Below are positions 57,658 to 64,000 of a DNA stretch of 64,000 bases, piece after piece. The DNA is from Nyssa sinensis (lineage: Eukaryota > Streptophyta > Magnoliopsida > Cornales > Nyssaceae). The position numbers were made by a program, and so were the translations under genes. The stretch is from the NCBI GenBank assembly GCA_008638375.1, contig CM018051.1, forward strand, positions 6,985,835 to 7,049,834, written 5' to 3'. Under the pieces are notes generated by a model. The model made no database searches, was not told the DNA's origin, and worked only from the letters and a program-made list of their open reading frames with translations. Numbering within the stretch: position 1 is the stretch's first letter; each line of letters opens with the position of its first letter.

Positions 57658-60600
57658 TAACAGGAATCTTGAGTAATGGACCAACTCTAATTACATATGA
57701 AATGATCTCTCTCACATAAATTTTTTTCACCAAAAATATAATGAAGGGCCTTATAGATTGATATACCCTATTTTGGTTGACTACAGAGGATCTTTTGTGG
57801 ATTCACAAAATCCAATAAATCTGATGTTATTGTAGGGTGGCATGTGGGTCCACATGTACAGTCCTCCACATGACTTGGATGCACATTATCCCGTGGTGGG
57901 TGACTCTCAACCAACCCTCGTCAATAAGATGGATAATACAACTATTATTTTGAGTTTGTATCCCAACTCCATTTATTTTATAGTACATTTTATATTCAAA
58001 TTGCACCACGAAGCATTTTAATCAATAATTTTGCAATCATATGTTGAAATATGGGTCGGGTTGATCCATGATCTGTGACCCACATGGACTATTGGATATA
58101 TTAGAGTTACTCCTCTTTGTGGATTAGAGAATCCTAATAAGGTAGGACCCTAAATTGGTAATATATATAATGAATCAGAGAATCTTGATTTTTGAAAAGA
58201 TACGAGAGGTTAATGTAATATAGTAACATATTTTAGTCATATAAAAATATTTAATTATAAAAAAAAAATTATATATTGTCAGTATAACATAAGAGAAATT
58301 AATGTAAAGAAAATATATGAAAAGATTTTTATAATTATCAGATAACTCGAATCATTTTTTTTTTTTTTTGTGAAAATGTAATCATGCATAAGTTTTTATA
58401 TAATTATTTGATGTAGTGTGATTGATTTTTATAAATTTTAATTTTACAAAAAATCGAGTTATTAAATATTATAAAAACTTTAAAATAATAAATAAATATA
58501 TATATATATATATATATAGATAAAAGATAACTATGCACTCTTCCAGAATCGGACAAATCTTTGTCTCTGTCTATGAGAAAGTCAAAAAAAGAAAAACGGA
58601 AATTAAATGAGATCCCTGCCTGATGGACGGTGGCAACCACAGCTGGCCCACCTTGACGGCACTCCCGTGGATCTGTCCTAGTCTATCTCCAGCTGCCGGG
58701 CCAATCATCTGCGTGGTTGCGCGCCGCCCTTGATTAGTCCCATTCCATCCCCAGCAGGTGGGGCCACTTACTGATAGCATATGCGCTGTAAAGGTGGGAC
58801 CTTTGTAGAGTGCGAAAAATTGTCTGATCATACGGCCATCCTCATGCTAGAATCATCATGCATCACTATCTTGACATCTAATGGAGAATATTTCAGCGAC
58901 AACTTGTAGTTCTCAATATTTTTCATGTGAACATAAAAATCATAGAAACGCGGCTGCGCCGAATCTTGATAGACCGCCGACATATAGCTACAAGGAAATG
59001 TACGGAAATAAAGGAAACGTACGAGCATCTAATTTTAAAGACGATCTCATCGGATAACTTTTTTAAAAAATTATTCAATAAAATCATTGTATTACATTAT
59101 TATATGATTATTTTTCATAATGTTTAAATTTAAAGGTTTTTTAATTTTAAATTTTTTAAAAACTTTGTGAAAAATTATTCAAAATCTCTATCAAAACCCC
59201 TTGTTCCTCGTATTCAAAATGTCGTTTTGTGTTGGACGGTTACTAGTAGTTCATACCTATACTAGCATTATCTTTATTTTAACATTTAGTTATTTAGAAA
59301 AAAAATAATATTATTCTAAATATGAATTTATATGAGATATGATATTTTAATTATTGAATGGTTCATGAGTTACATTTTTTATTTATTTTAATTACTTTAT
59401 TTCTAATTCTTAAATCATTTAATAATGATTAGCAAGACATGTTTTATAAAATTCGAGCTTAGCCAAAAAAATAAAAGTTAGTTTTCATATTTTTCTCCTA
59501 AATAGGTTTAGGTTCTTCCAGTGAGATTGGAGAGGTTAGGTCAAGAAATTTGGTTAAGTCAAATCTGGTTTAAGATCTTTAATTCCTCCATGTATATATT
59601 CAGTCTGGTTTCGCTTTGATAACTATGGAAAGAAGAAGTGGGTGCTTGCCCCCCCCCTTCCCCGCACCGGGGTTTCAAATTCCAATTGCGGCACGCAATT
59701 TGAGAGATGAAACGTTGGGCCAAATGGAATCGAAGCAAAAGAAAAAAGGGGGTGGGTGGGGGGGAGAAAAACTCAAAAACTGTTTGGTTTGAGGGAAAAG
59801 GTAACAAGAAGCAAAAAGAAAAAGGTAGAAACTATACAACTTTCATGATTGGTAAGAGGAATAAGGGAAGACAAATGAGTAAAGTAATTCATTTATTCAA
59901 ATCAAAGGACAACATATTCACAAAGTACAATATAAATTAACAAGGGTCAGTTGCTTTGTATTTCACGTTAATTATGCAAGGTTTATAATATCAAGTACAA
60001 CTAATATACCGCTGTAACTGTCTATCTGACATCGTAGAGTTGCATAAGGTTATTTCACAATGAGTTTTTTTTTTTGCTGCCAGCAATGGGTAGGGGAATG
60101 GTGATGAGAGATGAATATTTTTATTTTATTTTATTTTTTTTAGTAATATTGGGCAAGGAAAGAGATGATGATTGTAGATGAAAATTATTAACTTTAATAG
60201 CAGTGTAGCAAAGGAAATGTTTTGAAAGTACTTGAAACTTTTCAAGTGGCGGTTATGATGGAGGCGGTGGCACTGAGAAAGACGAGGGTGATAGGCGCAA
60301 GTGAGGAATGGTCTAGCGACGAATGATGATGGGGTCAAGGTTTTGAAAAGAGAAAATGAAGAAAATAGATTAGTCTTTTTTACTTGTGCAGGACAGTTTT
60401 GGTAAAAAGTATTTAATTTGAAAAGTAAAAATTAATTTCTTTTTAATTTTGTTCATTAAAAAGATTTTTTTTTAAATTAACGAGTTACATGACTTTCTTG
60501 TAATATGGATAAAAAACTATCATAATTGTTCTTCTTTTTTTAAAAAAAAGAGTAAATGAAATCATTTATTATAACTCTTTTTAAAATTTAAATAAAAAAA

Positions 60601-61762
60601 ATATTTTATGATCGAAGTAAGTTTCCTTATGTATATTCACTTGTTTGATGTGACATGATTTAATTGATTGTGAATTTTATTTTTTTGGACTTTGTTCAAT
60701 TGTTACAAACTAATTAAGTGAGTAAACTTGTTTGAAGCATAAAACATTATTCTAAATAAAAAGTCAAAATACAATCATTAATTACAAAAAAAAATTATTA
60801 AAATATCATCCTGTAAATCAAACCGATATACCAAATATTTTTCTTTTAGAGCATTAGATAGAATCGAATCATTCATTCCATAACCATAGGGAAAACTATT
60901 TATTAATTCCGTTCAAGGCACTCGTACTAATGAATCGTTGACTATTTAATAAATTTGTCAATGAAACTTACATATTTTATTGATTTGTTAGATATTCATG
61001 GATGTAGGGTCATTGCACCGGTACCAATGAATACCACTCGCGTATACTTGTTCCCACAGAAGCAATTCAACCATTAAATCAACAAAACAATTACTTTAGA
61101 TCCTATTTATAAAAAAAGTCCTAAATTTTACGTGTCTATAATGTAATTCAAATAAAAGTTTAAGATTAATAAAAGTCTAACCTTGTAAAACAGTCTAAAA
61201 GGAATTTAATTTTATTTATACAATCGTTTAATTATATAAGAATTCTATTATTAGAATTTATTGATAAATATATACATCTTTCTTATTAAAAATATTATAA
61301 TAATATATATATATAAAATAAAATATTAAAAAATAAAATCCAATTGTTTACTTTAGCCTCAAATTTTATTTGGACTCTACGAGAATTCCACCTGTTTGGC
61401 TTTTCTGAAAATTATGTATAATGAAGGATAATACACACACAACATGTAAAAACTAAAAAAGCTACAACCTGTTCGGCTTTTTCTGAAAATTATAATGAAC
61501 ATGCACATAAAAACATGTAAAAAGCTACAAAAATGGATGATCCCCTTATCAGTTCCACACAATACAGAAGAAAAGAAACATTCTTTTCCAGAAGTGTTTA
61601 TGAAACTTTGGGTCCTTCTGACAGGGTAGCCATCTCCAAAATCAACAAAAAGAGTTTCATTGCTCCTGATGTACGGTGTAAGACCGTATATATATATATA
61701 TATATAAACTATATATATCTTATATGCAAAATCCAAAAAAGACGTATAGTTCATGCTGCATG
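57658..61762. other. Gene-free intergenic DNA, with the 3' flank of LOG at its end
   Basis: No supportable gene. It holds (TA)n at about 58496-58518, a GC-rich island at about 58600-58800 with no convincing protein, poly-C and G-rich short tracts near 59649-59660 and 59745-59765, and a ~78-bp tandem duplication at about 61388-61530 (CCTGTTTGGCTTTTCTGAAA and CCTGTTCGGCTTTTTCTGAA). (TA)n lies at 61687-61705. The last ~300 bp may be LOG 3'UTR. Confidence 0.45.
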
Positions 61763-64000
61763 TCACGTGGGAACACCTGACTCCGGCACATAATTAAGTA
61801 TCTCCACCTCCATGGCCTCCTCCCAGATTAACTTGGATGTAATTTCATCGTACTCTGGAACATATTCCTGATACACAAGAAAATGAACTAATTACCAGTC
61901 AAAATATTAGAATAATTTCTACTTTAATTTCTCATAGTTCTCTGTGTGTGTGTGTCTCTCTCTCTATATATATACACTAATGTTATGCACTCGCAATACG
62001 TGTTTGATTTTATCCACACATACTTATTTTCTAAGTCTTCATTATAGTTACAAACGAACAATCATGATGTGTGTATTATGTTAAGAATGATATAGTGATC
62101 AACATCATAATGGTGATAATAACTAACTTTATAATTAATGACGAATGTAATAAATAACTCATAAATAGTGACAACAAATCACAAAAGATTAAAAATGGGT
62201 ATAAGTGTAAATTAGACAGGACAAAAAACAAAATCACAAATTAAACAAAACGAGAGGATAAATGAGATAAATAACAAGAGATTAATGATAGAAGGATGAA
62301 AGTGTCATTTTATTAGTAAAGGCCAACCTTCATATATTATATAAGTAATATAAAATAGATATATTATAGAAATTCCATTTGTACACTACTACTCATGAGA
62401 GCAATGAATGAGTTAAGGAAGCAAGATATGTATAAAGGAGGTCTTTTGCCTTAACTGGGACCCAAGAATTTGGAGTATCCAAGTTGTGGTTAATCAGTCA
62501 TATTCAAGACACCATTGATTCTCAAACTTCAAGTGGACCATCCATTTTTTTATATATATAATTTTAGAAAAGGGAACTGATTAAGCTCATAATTACCATT
62601 TAAACATACTTTAAAATTTCCATGTTAGATTGTTCAAAGATGTTCTTTTCAATATACACACACACACACACACACATACATACCTCAAGTTCTCTGACCA
62701 ACTGTTCGGCTGTAGGAGCGGAGACGATAATGCGACGTGCAGTTGGTGAGATAAAGCCTTCATCAACGGCCTTATCAAGGAAAGATAGCAAGGAATTATA
62801 GAAACCTTCTACATTCAATAGACCCACCTGCATACATATATATATGATTATATTATAGTATCGAAATCATTATGTGACTAATAAAACACAAACAAAACAG
62901 CTTCTTTTGACCAACAATTTCCATTTTTATAATTCTAAGAACTTTTCTCCCATCCAAACAAAGATCTTCCAATATAAACTCCAAATCATTTAGCATGACT
63001 ATAATTGGAACACCAAATCTTCTACTATCTTTCCATGTGAACCAAAAGAAGTACCACAGTGCATTGATTCGATGCTACCACCTTTCTCCATCCCACTCGA
63101 TTAGAATTATTGACCAAAATCCCAACAAATATGCTTTTTAAGCATATGATACTCAACAGGAAGACATGTCGAGAAACACAATAACATACTGTGTCAACAT
63201 GTAGAATTTTAGACTTCATTTCATGGTATGTCACATTCAAAGGTTGAAATTTTGAAGATAATAATACTAAGTTGCGAATTCTGCTACTTTACCTGATAAA
63301 TTACAAATACTCCCTTTCAGTCAATTTTTTTTAAATGACAAACCAATCTTTTCATGTTTTTTTTTTTTTGTTGCATTTTTTCAATTTAAACTTTAAACAA
63401 TGTAAAAAAAATATGGAAAAAATAATTTTGTCATTTTGAAAAATAAAATAACAGGAGGGGAGTATTTGTAGTTTGTGAGTTAGAAATATCAGAGAAAGTC
63501 AATGTAATTATCAGAAAATTTAAGAAAAATCAGTGTAATTTACCCTACTAAGTTTTATGGTCAATATATAATTCTACTTATTTTTTAAGAAAACCATTTT
63601 AAAATAAAAGTTTGAAACCAATCTTGTCCCGATTCTATCACCTTAGTTAGGTCCTTAGTATTAGAGAAAAATAATTAGATAACTTTTTCCGGATCACCAA
63701 ACAAACAAACCCTTAAGAAGAATGTTTCATACAGGTTTGTGGTGGATTCCAAGCTGAGCCCATGTAATCACTTCCAGCAATTCTTCAAGAGTGCCATAAC
63801 CACCTAACATTTAGAAATTGTTCAAATTATTGATCATGAAAAAATTTCAATGGTTCTAAGTATATATAATGGGAATTCATTTTTTGCACACATGAGAAAT
63901 TATGATCCATATACCAGGTAGGGCAATGAAAGCATCGGCTTGACGGGCCATCTCAGCTTTCCTTTGGTGCATATCGGATACCGGTCTCACTTCTCCAACA
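61763..64000 (-). CDS. LOG cytokinin riboside 5'-monophosphate phosphoribohydrolase (3' part)
   Basis: Four minus-strand exons are visible: 64000-63915 (cut by the window edge), 63803-63733, 62827-62684 and 61867-61763. All are GT-AG and in phase, giving the last ~134 residues of the usual 200-230. LOG enzymes hydrolyse cytokinin nucleotides directly to active free-base cytokinins plus ribose 5-phosphate. Seen: the start of the conserved core [20 protein letters not shown], the phosphate-binding signature [19 protein letters not shown] split by intron phase (PGGxGTxxE complete), [20 protein letters not shown], and [20 protein letters not shown]. The C-terminal tail [20 protein letters not shown], then [14 protein letters not shown], resembles the LOG5-type end. 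The donor at 62683 opens directly into a (GT)n microsatellite. The N-terminal exons lie beyond the window. Confidence 0.95.
62651..62683. repeat. (CA)n microsatellite at a LOG splice donor
   Basis: On the plus strand ACACACACACACACACAC is followed by ATACATACCTC. On the gene strand the intron therefore starts GTATGTATGTGTGTGTG, so the repeat begins within 10 nt of the exon 62684-62827. Confidence 0.9.
63295..63546 (-). mobile_element. Family F2 MITE copy, partial, in a LOG intron
   Basis: Read on the minus strand from 63546, GGGTAAATTACACTGATTTTT, GATAATTACATTGACTTTC and AAACTACAAATACTCCCC match, in order, the left arm of the outer element at 13853. A second, shorter inverted arm at 63295-63315 (AAATTACAAATACTCCC) pairs with 63459-63476. 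The copy is asymmetric, with one arm truncated. It lies in the intron 62828-63732. Confidence 0.6.

Overview
The window is nuclear DNA from a eudicot plant. It is strongly AT-rich, its genes carry GT-AG introns, and the recognisable proteins are plant-specific or plant-typical: OVATE family protein, HVA22-like, E2F, mTERF, chloroplast 2-Cys peroxiredoxin and LOG phosphoribohydrolase. The spaces between genes hold plant SINEs, hAT- and Mutator-type elements, LINE and LTR-element debris and many (AT)n or (CA)n runs. The species cannot be named from the sequence alone.

Layout. 1-11.3 kb: gene-poor. It has a possible exon pair at the left edge, a long near-perfect foldback (307-420), a diverged tandem array (3858-4290), an LTR-like fragment and an Au-type SINE. 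11.3-11.9 kb: intronless OVATE family gene (minus). 11.9-26.2 kb: transposon-rich, dominated by a three-level nest (about 13853-17585) in which a hAT element with an 8-bp target duplication sits in a Mutator-like element with a 9-bp target duplication, which sits in an older palindromic element. 26.7-29.8 kb: six-exon HVA22-like gene (plus). 30.1-30.6 kb: conserved plant gene of unknown function (minus), convergent with it. 34.4-41.1 kb: 13-exon E2FA-type transcription factor (minus), with LINE debris in its largest intron and an apparent reading-frame break close to the expected start codon. 46.3-47.4 kb: intronless organellar mTERF protein (minus). 50.3-56.2 kb: seven-exon chloroplast 2-Cys peroxiredoxin (plus). 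61.8-64.0 kb: 3' part of a LOG cytokinin-activating enzyme gene (minus), cut by the window edge.

The genes are unrelated single transcription units, as is usual in plants. They share no operon or pathway and cover growth patterning (OFP, E2F, LOG), membrane or ER trafficking (HVA22) and plastid function (mTERF, peroxiredoxin). I found no rRNA or intact tRNA gene, CRISPR array or biosynthetic cluster. I saw no new multi-gene system. The best candidates for something undescribed are the foldback at 307-420, the retroelement fragment carried inside the Mutator-like element, and the E2F start-region frame break. All exon boundaries were read by eye from reading frame, splice signals and family knowledge.
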